In this document: positions 17,533 to 26,499 of the stretch, piece by piece
How the letters are laid out: each line of letters starts with the position of its first letter
Position numbering within the stretch: the first letter of the stretch is position 1
NCBI RefSeq assembly: GCF_037450285.1
Contig: NZ_JAQISN010000001.1
Coordinates: 496,001-560,000, forward strand
Direction: 5' to 3'
DNA from: Erwinia sp. SLM-02
GTDB lineage: Bacteria > Pseudomonadota > Gammaproteobacteria > Enterobacterales > Enterobacteriaceae
DNA: 64,000 bases
Notes under the pieces: generated by a model
Seen by the model: only the letters and a program-made list of their open reading frames with translations
The model's database searches: none
What the model was told of the DNA's origin: nothing
Position numbers and translations under genes: made by a program

Positions 17533-19557
17533 ATGAGCAAAGTCTTTAAACTCAACTCCGATTTTAAACCCTCTGGCGATCAGCCGGAGGCGATCCGCCG
17601 TCTGGAAGAGGGGCTGGAAGATGGGCTTGCGCATCAGACGCTGCTCGGCGTCACCGGCTCAGGGAAAACCTTTACCGTTGCCAATGTGATTGCCGATCTC
17701 AATCGCCCCACCATGGTGCTGGCACCGAATAAAACCCTGGCGGCGCAGCTGTATGGCGAAATGAAGGAGTTTTTCCCCGATAATGCGGTGGAGTACTTTG
17801 TCTCCTATTACGATTATTACCAGCCGGAAGCCTACGTCCCCAGCTCTGATACCTTTATCGAGAAAGACGCCTCGGTTAACGAGCACATCGAGCAGATGCG
17901 TCTTTCGGCAACCAAAGCGCTGCTGGAACGGCGTGATGTAATCGTTGTGGCCTCGGTTTCAGCCATTTATGGCCTGGGCGATCCCGATCTCTATCTGAAA
18001 ATGATGCTGCATCTGACGCGCGGCATGGTCATTGACCAGCGTGCGATCCTCCGGCGGCTGGCCGAACTGCAGTACGCCCGTAATGACCAGGCCTTCCAGC
18101 GCGGTACGTTCCGCGTGCGCGGTGAGGTGATTGATATTTTCCCGGCGGAGTCCGACGACTATGCGCTGCGCGTTGAACTGTTTGACGAAGAGGTGGAAAG
18201 GCTGTCGATTTTCGACCCGCTGACCGGGCAGATTACCTCGGTGATCCCGCGCTATACCATCTACCCGAAAACCCACTACGTCACGCCGCGCGAGCGCATC
18301 CTGCAGGCGATGGAAGAGATCAAAGTGGAACTGGCCGATCGCCGGCAGGTGCTGCTGGCCAACAATAAGCTGCTGGAAGAGCAGCGCATCAGCCAGCGCA
18401 CCCAGTTCGACCTCGAAATGATGAACGAGCTGGGCTACTGCTCCGGGATTGAAAACTACTCGCGCTATCTTTCCGGGCGCGGCCCGGGCGAAGCGCCGCC
18501 GACGCTGTTTGACTATCTGCCCGCCGATGGCCTGCTGGTGATTGATGAGTCACACGTCACCATTCCGCAGATAGGTGGTATGTATCGCGGGGACCGGGCG
18601 CGAAAAGAGACGCTGGTAGAATACGGCTTCCGGCTGCCCTCGGCGCTGGATAACCGCCCGATGAAGTTTGAGGAGTTCGAAGCGCTGGCCCCGCAAACAA
18701 TTTATGTTTCTGCCACCCCGGGCAATTACGAGCTGGAAAAATCCGGCGGTGATGTGATCGACCAGGTGGTCCGCCCGACCGGTCTGCTCGATCCCATCGT
18801 GGAAGTGCGCCCGGTTGGCACGCAGGTTGACGATCTGCTGTCGGAAATTCGTCAGCGGGTGGCCATCAACGAAAGGGTGCTGGTGACGGTGCTGACGAAA
18901 CGGATGGCGGAAGATCTCACCGAATATCTGGAAGAGCACGGTGAGCGTGTGCGCTATCTGCACTCGGATATCGACACCGTTGAGCGCGTCGAAATCATTC
19001 GCGACCTGCGCCTCGGTAAGTTTGACGTGCTGGTGGGGATCAACCTGCTGCGAGAGGGGCTGGATATGCCGGAGGTGTCTCTGGTGGCGATTCTGGATGC
19101 CGATAAAGAGGGCTTCCTGCGCTCCGAGCGCTCACTGATCCAGACTATCGGTCGTGCGGCGCGTAATCTCAACGGTAAAGCGATTCTTTACGGCGATAAA
19201 ATCACCCCGTCGATGGAGCGCGCCATCGGTGAAACCGAGCGCCGCCGCGAGAAACAGGATGCCTTTAACAAAGAAAACGGCATCGTGCCGCAGGCGCTGA
19301 ACAAGAAAATTGCCGACATACTGGAACTGGGGCAGGGGCTGGCGAAAAACAAAGCCAAACCGCGCAGCATGAAGGGCCGCAGTATTGTGGAAGAGGATCC
19401 GGGCTACGTCGATCTGTCGCCGCAGGGGCTGCAGAAACGCATCCACGAGCTGGAGGCGCTGATGCAGCAGCACGCGCAGAACCTGGAGTTTGAGGAAGCG
19501 GCCGAGGTGCGCGATAAGCTGCATCAGGTGCGGGAACTGTTTATCGCCGCTTCTTAA
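17533..19557 (+). CDS. uvrB: Excinuclease ABC subunit UvrB
   Basis: Central nucleotide excision repair protein that verifies damage and loads UvrC. 674 residues (E. coli 673). Walker A GVTGSGKTF near 39, the DNA-probing beta-hairpin YYDYYQPEAYVP near 92, DESH Walker B near 338, helicase motifs VSATPGNYE, GINLLREGLDMPE and QTIGRAARN, and the C-terminal UVR/coiled-coil EALMQQHAQNLEFEEAAEVRD that contacts UvrC. ATG 17533 gives MSKVFKLNSDFKPSGDQPEAI as in E. coli; the frame is open back to 17407, but that part holds the LexA box. Confidence 0.97.
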   Translation: MSKVFKLNSDFKPSGDQPEAIRRLEEGLEDGLAHQTLLGVTGSGKTFTVANVIADLNRPTMVLAPNKTLAAQLYGEMKEFFPDNAVEYFVSYYDYYQPEAYVPSSDTFIEKDASVNEHIEQMRLSATKALLERRDVIVVASVSAIYGLGDPDLYLKMMLHLTRGMVIDQRAILRRLAELQYARNDQAFQRGTFRVRGEVIDIFPAESDDYALRVELFDEEVERLSIFDPLTGQITSVIPRYTIYPKTHYVTPRERILQAMEEIKVELADRRQVLLANNKLLEEQRISQRTQFDLEMMNELGYCSGIENYSRYLSGRGPGEAPPTLFDYLPADGLLVIDESHVTIPQIGGMYRGDRARKETLVEYGFRLPSALDNRPMKFEEFEALAPQTIYVSATPGNYELEKSGGDVIDQVVRPTGLLDPIVEVRPVGTQVDDLLSEIRQRVAINERVLVTVLTKRMAEDLTEYLEEHGERVRYLHSDIDTVERVEIIRDLRLGKFDVLVGINLLREGLDMPEVSLVAILDADKEGFLRSERSLIQTIGRAARNLNGKAILYGDKITPSMERAIGETERRREKQDAFNKENGIVPQALNKKIADILELGQGLAKNKAKPRSMKGRSIVEEDPGYVDLSPQGLQKRIHELEALMQQHAQNLEFEEAAEVRDKLHQVRELFIAAS

Positions 19558-19594
19558 ATCACGACGCGCTGATGCCGGGCGGTTTTGCGCCTGG

Positions 19595-20503
19595 CTAGTT
19601 CATCGCCTGAATGGCGTGTTCCAGCGCGTTGCGCAGCAGCTGGCGGTCGTGTCGATAGCGAATATCGTTGGCCTCCAGCGGTTCCTGTACGATCACCCGG
19701 TCGCCGAGCTGCCGGGTATCGCTGACCGGTCCCACCACCAGCGCATCAATAACCCGTTTGCCAATCGCCTTCTCCATGATGGCCAGCTTATCGGCAACGG
19801 TCAGCTTCGCCGCCGCCGGGCTGAGCTCTTTACCCAGGTTGCCGATAAACACCATGGTTGCAGGGCTGCGCCGCAGCGCCTGCGCCAGTTCCGGCACCAG
19901 CAGCACCGGCATCAGGCTGGTGTAAAAGCTCCCCGGGCCGATCAGGATCAGATCGGCTTCGGCAATGGCTTCCACGGCTTCACGGGTGGCACCCACCACC
20001 GGGGACAGCAACAGTTCCTCTGGCTGATGCAGCATCTGATCGATCTCCGTTTCGCCATACACCAGATGCCCCTCTTTATCGACGGCGACAAGATCGACCG
20101 GCTGCTCGGACATCGGGATCAAAAACGCGTCAACCTTGAGTAAATTGCGAATAAGGTTGATGGCCTCCAGCGGACGCACGCTGAGATGATCGAGGGATTT
20201 CAGCATCAGATTACCGAGGTTGTGCCCCGACAGCTCGCCGTTACCGGCAAAGCGGTACTCAAACATGGCGGAAGCCACGCTCGGCTCAGTGATCAGCTGA
20301 TTGAGGCAGTTACGCATATCGCCCCAGGCAATGCCGCCCTCCGATTGCCGGATGCGCCCGGTAGAGCCTCCGTTATCGGTGGTAGTGACAATGCCGGTCA
20401 GGCGAGAACCCAGAGGAGAAAGAGCGGACATCACACGGCCCAGACCGTGCCCGCCACCCAGAGCCACCACGCGATCGAGGTCGGCTAACGTGCGATTACG
20501 CAT
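19595..20503 (-). CDS. ybhK: YbhK, YvcK/CofD-like family protein
   Basis: 302 residues, the E. coli YbhK length. The CofD-like fold is recognised from VVALGGGHGLGRVMSAL near 12, TTDNGGSTGRIR near 40, GDMRNCLNQL and the GHNLGNLML segment near 93. Homologue YvcK of Gram-positives binds UDP-sugars and is needed for gluconeogenic growth and wall synthesis; the enterobacterial function is not settled. Divergent from moaA, convergent with uvrB, as in E. coli. Confidence 0.92.
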   Translation of the reverse strand: MRNRTLADLDRVVALGGGHGLGRVMSALSPLGSRLTGIVTTTDNGGSTGRIRQSEGGIAWGDMRNCLNQLITEPSVASAMFEYRFAGNGELSGHNLGNLMLKSLDHLSVRPLEAINLIRNLLKVDAFLIPMSEQPVDLVAVDKEGHLVYGETEIDQMLHQPEELLLSPVVGATREAVEAIAEADLILIGPGSFYTSLMPVLLVPELAQALRRSPATMVFIGNLGKELSPAAAKLTVADKLAIMEKAIGKRVIDALVVGPVSDTRQLGDRVIVQEPLEANDIRYRHDRQLLRNALEHAIQAMN

Positions 20504-20579
20504 AGATTTTTTTCATCACGATACAGGAATAATTATGTTTAGCATTTTACGCTAACCGGCGGCGAAAATGCGGAAAAAT

Positions 20580-20603
20580 CGTTATATATCATAATATATA
20601 CCG
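20580..20603. promoter_or_regulatory. ModE operator upstream of moaA
   Basis: Arms CGTTATATA and TATATACCG flank six bases, the same 24-bp layout as the modA operator at 4461. In E. coli ModE-molybdate activates moaA from such a site. It lies about 190 bp before moaA, upstream of the riboswitch leader. Confidence 0.78.
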
Positions 20604-20683
20604 AAACTTTGTACTGGAATACATCCTGCTTTAGCGTTAAAATTTTAACCAACTTGGTTTACCGATGTGCGGTAAATCACACT

Positions 20684-20790
20684 TAGCCCTGATGCCTAAG
20701 TCCCTGTCGGATACGGTGTCCTGGCCGCAACCTCGAGTTGCCAGGGTGCAGAAAGAAATGCCTGCATCTCCCGACATTGGAAAGGTGTAG
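20684..20790 (+). promoter_or_regulatory. Moco riboswitch (moaA leader)
   Basis: The moaA leader carries conserved elements of the molybdenum-cofactor RNA motif: a CTGG-CCGCAACCTCGAGTTG-CCAG stem, then GGTGCAGAAAGAAATGCC and TGCATCTCCCGACATTGGAAA running up to the start codon. In E. coli this RNA represses moaA translation when Moco is abundant. Called from recognisable primary motifs; outer boundaries are approximate. Confidence 0.85.
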
Positions 20791-20793
20791 CTG

Positions 20794-21780
20794 GTGTTAA
20801 ATTTCACGGATAATTACGCGCGTAGCTTTTACTACCTGCGTTTGTCGATCACCGACGTATGCAATTTTCGTTGCTCATACTGTCTCCCCGACGGCTACCG
20901 GCCGCAGGGCGCGAACAATAAAAGCTTCCTTTCGCTGGATGAAATCCGCCGCGTCACCCGGGCGTTTGCCGCTGCCGGCACGGAAAAAGTGCGCCTGACC
21001 GGCGGTGAGCCTTCAATGCGCCGCGACTTCACCGATATTATAGCTGCCGTTCGCGAAAACAAAGGCATCCGTCAGCTGGCGGTGACCACCAACGGCTATC
21101 GCCTGCAGCGCGACGTTGCCCAATGGCGTGACGCCGGGCTGACCGGTATTAACGTCAGCGTTGACAGCCTCGATCCCCGCCAGTTTCATGCCATCACCGG
21201 TCAGGATAAATTTGAAGAGGTGATGCGCGGTATCGACGCCGCGTTTGATGCCGGTTTCAGCAAGGTGAAGGTGAACAGCGTGCTGATGCGCGACGTCAAC
21301 TACCGTCAGCTTGATGCCTTCCTCACCTGGATCCGCACGCGCCCCATACAGCTGCGCTTCATCGAACTGATGGAAACCGGTGAGGGGGGCGATCTGTTTC
21401 GTCAGCAGCACGTCTCCGGCGAATCCATCCGGCAGTATCTGCTCGAACACGGCTGGAGCCTGCAGGCGCGCGCGCGCAGCGACGGTCCGGCGCAGGTGTT
21501 TCATCACCCCGACTATCTGGGTGAAATCGGCCTGATCATGCCCTATGAAAAGGATTTCTGTGCCAGCTGCAACCGGCTTCGCGTCTCGGCGGTGGGGAAC
21601 CTGCATCTGTGTCTGTTTGGTGACGGCGGCGTATCGCTGCGCGATCTGCTGGCGAGTGACGATCAGCAGGACGCCCTGCAGGCGCGTATTGCCAGCAGTC
21701 TCAGCCATAAAAAGCAGACGCATTTCCTGCACCAGGGCAACACCGGCATTACACAAAACCTCTCGTTCATCGGCGGTTAA
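20794..21780 (+). CDS. moaA: GTP 3',8-cyclase MoaA
   Basis: Radical-SAM enzyme that starts molybdopterin synthesis from GTP. 328 residues from a GTG start. N-terminal 4Fe-4S ligands CNFRCSYC near 23-30; the C-terminal cluster ligands CASCNRLR and the downstream Cys in HLCLFG near 250-275; the essential C-terminal Gly-Gly (SFIGG) is intact. First gene of moaABCDE; control by ModE and a Moco riboswitch is indicated by the leader. Confidence 0.96.
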   Translation: MLNFTDNYARSFYYLRLSITDVCNFRCSYCLPDGYRPQGANNKSFLSLDEIRRVTRAFAAAGTEKVRLTGGEPSMRRDFTDIIAAVRENKGIRQLAVTTNGYRLQRDVAQWRDAGLTGINVSVDSLDPRQFHAITGQDKFEEVMRGIDAAFDAGFSKVKVNSVLMRDVNYRQLDAFLTWIRTRPIQLRFIELMETGEGGDLFRQQHVSGESIRQYLLEHGWSLQARARSDGPAQVFHHPDYLGEIGLIMPYEKDFCASCNRLRVSAVGNLHLCLFGDGGVSLRDLLASDDQQDALQARIASSLSHKKQTHFLHQGNTGITQNLSFIGG

Positions 21781-21795
21781 TCTAAGGATTTGATT

Positions 21796-22311
21796 ATGGG
21801 TAAAGGTACAGCGGAGTTCATCGCGCTTAACGTGGCGATTCTTACCGTGTCGGACAAACACACGTTAGCCAGCGACACCTCGGGTGACTGGCTGAAAGAG
21901 GCGGTAAGTGAAGCCGGGCACCAGGTGCTCGATCGCGCCATCGTGCCGGATAACCGCTATCGCATTCGTGCAGTGGTATCCAGCTGGATCGCCAGCGCGG
22001 ATATGCAGGTGGTGCTGATTAACGGCGGCACCGGCTTCAACAGCAAAAACAGCACCCCGGAAGCGCTGCTGCCGCTGTTTGACCGCGAAATTGAAGGCTT
22101 TGGCGAGCTGTTTCGCATGGTCTCATTTGAGGATATCGGCACCTCAACGCTGCAGTCACGGGCGGTGGGCGGTATCGCCAACCAGACCCTGATCCTCGCC
22201 GTGCCGGGCTCCACCTCCGCCTGCCAGCTGGCCTGGGAGCGCATCGTTTCGGATCAGCTCGATGCCAGAACGCGCCCGTGTAATTTCGTTTCCCACGTAA
22301 AGAAGCCTTGA
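21796..22311 (+). CDS. moaB: Molybdopterin-related protein MoaB
   Basis: 171 residues, MogA/MoaB fold with NGGTGFNSKNSTPEAL near 75 and AVPGSTSACQLAWE near 145. E. coli MoaB (MogA paralogue) can bind molybdopterin, but its role is accessory. ATG 21796 is preferred over TTG 21790 because AAGGA at 21784 fits it. The usual loop sequence GGTGLTxxD is GGTGFNSKN here, so catalytic adenylyltransferase activity is doubtful, as for other MoaB. Confidence 0.93.
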   Translation: MGKGTAEFIALNVAILTVSDKHTLASDTSGDWLKEAVSEAGHQVLDRAIVPDNRYRIRAVVSSWIASADMQVVLINGGTGFNSKNSTPEALLPLFDREIEGFGELFRMVSFEDIGTSTLQSRAVGGIANQTLILAVPGSTSACQLAWERIVSDQLDARTRPCNFVSHVKKP

Positions 22312-22312
22312 T

Positions 22313-22798
22313 ATGTCCCAGTTAACTCACATTAATGCCGCCGGTGAGGCGCACATGGTGGATGTTTCCACCAAGCAGGAAACCGTGCGCGAAGCTCGCG
22401 CTGAAGTCTTCGTGGTGATGCGCCCGGAAACGCTGCAGATGATTATCGACGGCAGCCATCATAAGGGCGACGTGTTCGCCACCGCGCGCATCGCCGGTAT
22501 TCAGGCGGCAAAACGCACCTGGGAGCTGATCCCACTGTGCCATCCTCTGATGCTGAGCAAGGTAGAGGTTACGCTTGAAGCGCAGCCGGATCGTCACCGG
22601 GTGCGCATTGAAACCCTTTGCCGTCTGACCGGCAAAACCGGGGTTGAAATGGAAGCGCTGACCGCCGCCTCGGTGGCCGCGCTGACCATTTATGACATGT
22701 GTAAAGCGGTGCAGAAAGATATCAGCATCGAACAGTGCCGTCTGCTCAGTAAAAGCGGCGGTAAATCCGGTGATTTTCAGGCGGTGACCCATGCTTAA
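22313..22798 (+). CDS. moaC: Cyclic pyranopterin monophosphate synthase MoaC
   Basis: Converts the MoaA product to cPMP. 161 residues with the family segments ITHINAAGEAHMVDVSxK at the N-terminus, IPLCHPLMLSKVEV near 74, GVEMEALTAASVAALTIYDMCKA near 105-130 and the conserved Lys/Asp in AVQKDI. Starts one base after the moaB stop; overlaps moaD by eight bases. Confidence 0.96.
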   Translation: MSQLTHINAAGEAHMVDVSTKQETVREARAEVFVVMRPETLQMIIDGSHHKGDVFATARIAGIQAAKRTWELIPLCHPLMLSKVEVTLEAQPDRHRVRIETLCRLTGKTGVEMEALTAASVAALTIYDMCKAVQKDISIEQCRLLSKSGGKSGDFQAVTHA

Positions 22799-23036
22799 TA
22801 TTCTTTTCTTTGCTCAGGTGCGCGAACTGATCGGTACCGATCGTATTGAGCTTCCTGCGGAGTACGCGGATGTAGAATCCCTGCGCGCGGCGCTGGCCGA
22901 ACGCAGCGATCGCTGGGCGCTGGCGCTGGAATCCGGCAAGCTGCTGGCGGCGGTCAACCAGACGCTGGTTTCACACCAGCACCCGCTGAGCGCCGGTGAC
23001 GAAGTGGCCTTCTTCCCGCCGGTAACCGGAGGCTGA
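22791..23036 (+). CDS. moaD: Molybdopterin synthase sulfur carrier MoaD
   Basis: Small ubiquitin-like subunit, 81 residues, ending in Gly-Gly (PPVTGG), which is adenylated and thiocarboxylated by MoeB. Beta-grasp pattern with the N-terminal NILFFAQVRELIGTD. Overlaps moaC and is one base from moaE. Confidence 0.95.
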   Translation: MLNILFFAQVRELIGTDRIELPAEYADVESLRAALAERSDRWALALESGKLLAAVNQTLVSHQHPLSAGDEVAFFPPVTGG

Positions 23037-23037
23037 G

Positions 23038-23502
23038 ATGGAAACGCGGATCCGGGTGAGCGCCGACCCTTTTAATATGGCTGAGGAATACGCCTGGCTT
23101 TCCGCCTGCGACAGCGACGGTGCCGTGGTGACCTTTACCGGTAAAGTACGTAATCACAATCTGGGTGATAACGTCAGCGCGCTGTCCCTGGAACATTATC
23201 CGGGCATGACTGAAAAAGCGCTGGCGGATATTGTGGCCGAGGCGCGTCAGCGCTGGCCGATGCAGCGGGTGACGGTGATCCACCGCATCGGTGACCTGTT
23301 CCCCGGTGATGAGATTGTGCTGGTCGGCGTCAGCGGCGCGCATCGCGGTGCCGCCTTTGACGGCGCGGAGTTTATTATGGACTACCTCAAAACCCGCGCG
23401 CCGTTCTGGAAGCGTGAAGCCACCGCCGGGGGCGATCGCTGGGTAGAATCCCGTGAAAGCGATAAGCAGGCCGCCGGGCGCTGGCAGCAAAAGGCGGAGT
23501 AA
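23038..23502 (+). CDS. moaE: Molybdopterin synthase catalytic subunit MoaE
   Basis: Joins MoaD to convert cPMP to molybdopterin. 154 residues. Conserved GAVVTFTGKVRNHN near 28, LEHYPGMTEKAL near 53, VIHRIGDLFPGDEIV near 80 and the catalytic-lysine region KTRAPFWKRE near 120. Last gene of the moa operon. Confidence 0.95.
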   Translation: METRIRVSADPFNMAEEYAWLSACDSDGAVVTFTGKVRNHNLGDNVSALSLEHYPGMTEKALADIVAEARQRWPMQRVTVIHRIGDLFPGDEIVLVGVSGAHRGAAFDGAEFIMDYLKTRAPFWKREATAGGDRWVESRESDKQAAGRWQQKAE

Positions 23503-23580
23503 AACTGCTTTATCTGATGGATCTGCGGTGCATCAACCGCTAGTCTGAGCGCATAAATCGGGTTAATCGTAAGGATATCC

Positions 23581-24672
23581 ATGCTTTATCGCGCTCTGAG
23601 TCGCCTCTCTTTACTGGCTCTGCTGATCCTGGCAGGCTGTAGCAGCCCGACCTCTAAACAAGCCGATGCGCCGCGTCCCGCCGACGTGAAAACGCAAATC
23701 GTCCGCCTGCTTCCTGCCGGTGTCAGCGACCGCCAGGGCTGGGCCGGGGATATCTTCGTGGCGCTTAACGGCCTGGATATTCCGCCGACGGCCGGCAACA
23801 TCTGCTCGGTGATCGCCGTGGCGGGGCAGGAGTCTAACTTCAACGCCGACGCGCCCGTGGCCGGGCTGCCGAAAATCGCCTGGGCTGAAATTGACCGCCG
23901 TGCGGGCCAGCTGCATATCCCGTCATTCCTGGTGCGCACCGCGCTGATGATCGATTCCCCGAACGGTAAAAGCTATGCCGACCGTCTCGATCGCGTTAAA
24001 AGCGAGAAAGAACTGAGCGCAATATTTGATGATTTTATCAACATGGTGCCGATGGGGCAGAAGCTGTTCGGCAACCTGAATCCGATCCACACCGGCGGGC
24101 CAATGCAGGTGAGCATCGCTTTCGCTGAAGCGCACGCCCGCGGCTATCCCTATACGCCGGACGGATCTATCCGCCGCGAGGTGTTCACCCGACGTGGGGG
24201 AGTGTGGTTTGGCACCCAGCACCTGCTGGGCTATCCGGCCGACTATCCGGCCCCGCTTTACCGCTTTGCCGACTATAACGCGGGCTGGTATGCCAGCCGA
24301 AACGCCGCTTTCCAGGCGGCTGTTTCTCGCCTGAGCGGTATTAAGCTGGCGCTGGACGGCGATCTGATTAACTACGGTTCGGACAGTGCAGGCGCAACGG
24401 AAAAAGCGCTACGTACGCTGGGTAAACGGCTGGACTACAGCGACCGGGCGATCCGCCGCGCGCTGGAAAAAGGCGATGATGCGGATTTCGGCAAAAGCGA
24501 TTTGTGGCAGGCGGTTTTCGCGCTGGCGGATAAAGACGCCGGGAAAAAGCTGCCGCGCGCCGTGCTGCCGGGCATCAAGCTGGAAAGCCCGAAAATTACC
24601 CGCAATCTGACCACGGCCTGGTTCGCCCAGCGGGTGAACAGCCGCTATCAGAGCTGCCTGGCGCGTCAGTAG
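23581..24672 (+). CDS. yaiW: YaiW-like outer-membrane lipoprotein (DUF1615)
   Basis: 363 residues, colinear with E. coli YaiW (364). Signal peptide with lipobox LAGC at residues 17-20, so diacylated and probably outer-membrane. Core motifs CSVIAVAGQESNF near 78, NPIHTGGPMQVSIAFAEAHARG near 170 and the C-terminal SPKITRNLTTAWFAQRV. The Q-E-S-N with the GPMQVS motif recalls lytic-transglycosylase-like folds; activity is unproven. In E. coli yaiW is joined to sbmA and affects uptake of proline-rich peptides; no sbmA is near here. Confidence 0.9.
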   Translation: MLYRALSRLSLLALLILAGCSSPTSKQADAPRPADVKTQIVRLLPAGVSDRQGWAGDIFVALNGLDIPPTAGNICSVIAVAGQESNFNADAPVAGLPKIAWAEIDRRAGQLHIPSFLVRTALMIDSPNGKSYADRLDRVKSEKELSAIFDDFINMVPMGQKLFGNLNPIHTGGPMQVSIAFAEAHARGYPYTPDGSIRREVFTRRGGVWFGTQHLLGYPADYPAPLYRFADYNAGWYASRNAAFQAAVSRLSGIKLALDGDLINYGSDSAGATEKALRTLGKRLDYSDRAIRRALEKGDDADFGKSDLWQAVFALADKDAGKKLPRAVLPGIKLESPKITRNLTTAWFAQRVNSRYQSCLARQ

Positions 24673-24717
24673 CAGGTTCAACCCTTGCTCAACGGGGTAA
24701 CTTTGTCAGACGGGCAG

Positions 24718-24745
24718 CTGGCACAGAGGGGAGAGTGTGTGCCAG
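24718..24745. repeat. Hairpin in the yaiW-ybhL spacer
   Basis: CTGGCACA pairs with TGTGCCAG around a 12-base purine-rich loop, 50 bp before ybhL. No U-run follows, so it is a 3' hairpin of yaiW or part of the ybhL leader. Confidence 0.4.
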
Positions 24746-24794
24746 ACTGAGAACAGATTAACGGTTTTCTTCATTTACTCTTGAGAGGAGCATC

Positions 24795-25505
24795 ATGGAC
24801 AGATATCCACGTTCCAGTGATTCGATTGTTCAACGTGCCAGCACCGGCCTGTCGACCTATATGGCGCAGGTTTACGGCTGGATGACCTGCGGCCTGCTGC
24901 TGACGGCATTTATTTCCTGGTATGCGGCGAATACGCCGGCGGTGATGCAGCTGGTCTTCGCCAACCGTATTACCTTCTTCGGCCTGATTATCGTGCAGCT
25001 GGGTCTGGTGATGGTGCTGTCGATGATGGTACATAAGCTGAGCGGGGCGGTTGCCACCGGCATCTTTATGCTTTATTCGGCGCTAACCGGCCTGACCATG
25101 GCCAGTATCTTCCTCGTTTACACCTATTCGTCGATTGCCAGCACCTTCGTGGTCACGGCGGGCATGTTTGGTGCCATGAGCCTGTGGGGTTACACCACCA
25201 AACGCGACCTCAGCGGCATGGGCAGCATGCTGTTTATGGCGCTGATTGGGATTGTTCTTGCGTCGCTGGTTAACCTGTGGCTGAAGAGCACCGCACTGAT
25301 GTGGGCAGTCACCTATATCGGCGTAGTGGTGTTTGTCGGGCTGACCGCTTACGACACCCAGAAGCTGAAAAATATCGGGGAAAGCATCAACGTGGAAGAT
25401 AAAGAGAATCTGCGTCGTTACTCGATTATGGGCGCGCTGACGCTGTATCTCGATTTTATTAACCTGTTCCTGATGCTGCTGCGGATCTTTGGTAACCGTC
25501 GCTGA
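24795..25505 (+). CDS. ybhL: YbhL, Bax-inhibitor-1 family membrane protein
   Basis: 236 residues, seven hydrophobic segments, with the family signature region LTAYDTQKLKNIGE near 190 and C-terminal LYLDFINLFLMLLRIFGNRR. TMBIM/BI-1 relatives are pH-dependent calcium leak channels; the bacterial role is unknown. Strong GAGAGGAG ribosome site before ATG 24795. Gene order ybhL, ybhN, clsB, ybhP, ybhQ matches E. coli. Confidence 0.93.
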   Translation: MDRYPRSSDSIVQRASTGLSTYMAQVYGWMTCGLLLTAFISWYAANTPAVMQLVFANRITFFGLIIVQLGLVMVLSMMVHKLSGAVATGIFMLYSALTGLTMASIFLVYTYSSIASTFVVTAGMFGAMSLWGYTTKRDLSGMGSMLFMALIGIVLASLVNLWLKSTALMWAVTYIGVVVFVGLTAYDTQKLKNIGESINVEDKENLRRYSIMGALTLYLDFINLFLMLLRIFGNRR

Positions 25506-25517
25506 TCCGGATGGCGT

Positions 25518-25541
25518 GGCGGTCCGGTTTCCCGGACCGCC
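25518..25541. terminator. Strong hairpin between convergent ybhL and ybhN
   Basis: A perfect ten-base-pair GC stem (GGCGGTCCGG with CCGGACCGCC) and a four-base loop sits between the two stop codons. There is no U-run on either strand, so it acts as a 3' stabilising hairpin or a weak terminator. Confidence 0.55.
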
Positions 25542-25545
25542 AGCG

Positions 25546-26499
25546 TTACGCCGCCAGGTTCTTTTCCCGCAGTGATTTCGCCCGGCTCTCAAGCCACAGA
25601 TAGAGCACCAGCGCCAGCAGTAGCGGGGCGATGAAGTAGAGCAGACGATAGGCCAGCAGCGCGGCAATAATGGCGCCGTGGCCGACCGGTTCGCCGCGCA
25701 GCAGCGCCAGGAATACCGCCTCAAGCACGCCAATCCCCGCAGGAATATGAATAATCACCCCGGCAATGCTGCTGATCAGCAGCACGCCCAGCACCTGCGG
25801 GAAATCCACCTTCTGCATCAGCAGCAGCCAGATAATCGCCCCCATCACCAGCCAGTTAGCGCTGGAAACCGTAAACTGCACCAGTGCCATACGCAGCGAC
25901 GGCAGCGCCAGCCTGTGGCCTTTAATGCTCCAGCGGCGGCGGCGCGAAAACGCGCACAGCGCCAGATACACCACGACAAACAGCAGGAGTCCGATGCCGA
26001 TGGTGCGTAAGGTTCCCGCTCCGATAAACCAGCCGGCGGGGATTTTCACCCACCCGGCGCTGAACACGATCCCGGAAACCAGCACGTAACCCAGCCAGTT
26101 GGTGGCGATGCTGAGGGTGAAAATTCGGGTGATGGTGCTGCTGCTCAACCCCAGCCGGGAGTAGAGGCGATAGCGCATCGCCACCCCGCCAACCCAGGTA
26201 CTCAGCGTCAGGTTAAAGGCGTAGCAGATAAAGGACACCAGCATTACCTGACGCTTTGCCAGCTTGTGGCCACAGCTGGCGCGGCCTATCAGGTCGTACA
26301 CGCCATAGGTCAGATAGCTGACGACCACCAGCGCCACGGAGGCCAGGACGGCGGTACGGTTGTAGTTGACGATGGTGTCCCACACTTCGCCCCAGTTAAC
26401 CTTGCGTGCATAAATCGTCAGCAGGACGATAACGGCGATAAAAAACAGCCAGGTCAGCCCCTTTTTTATCGGTTTCCATAAGCGATGGGATGTCGACAT
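25546..26499 (-). CDS. ybhN: YbhN, UPF0104 inner-membrane protein
   Basis: 317 residues, about eight membrane helices, of the lysylphosphatidylglycerol-synthase-like transmembrane family (GVAMRYRLYSRLGLS near 120, IIHIPAGIGVLEAVFLALL near 250). E. coli YbhN is uncharacterised; relatives (AglD, MprF flippase domain) act in lipid translocation. Its ATG overlaps the clsB stop by one base, so it is the last gene of ybhP-clsB-ybhN and probably has a related phospholipid role. Confidence 0.93.
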   Translation of the reverse strand: MSTSHRLWKPIKKGLTWLFFIAVIVLLTIYARKVNWGEVWDTIVNYNRTAVLASVALVVVSYLTYGVYDLIGRASCGHKLAKRQVMLVSFICYAFNLTLSTWVGGVAMRYRLYSRLGLSSSTITRIFTLSIATNWLGYVLVSGIVFSAGWVKIPAGWFIGAGTLRTIGIGLLLFVVVYLALCAFSRRRRWSIKGHRLALPSLRMALVQFTVSSANWLVMGAIIWLLLMQKVDFPQVLGVLLISSIAGVIIHIPAGIGVLEAVFLALLRGEPVGHGAIIAALLAYRLLYFIAPLLLALVLYLWLESRAKSLREKNLAA

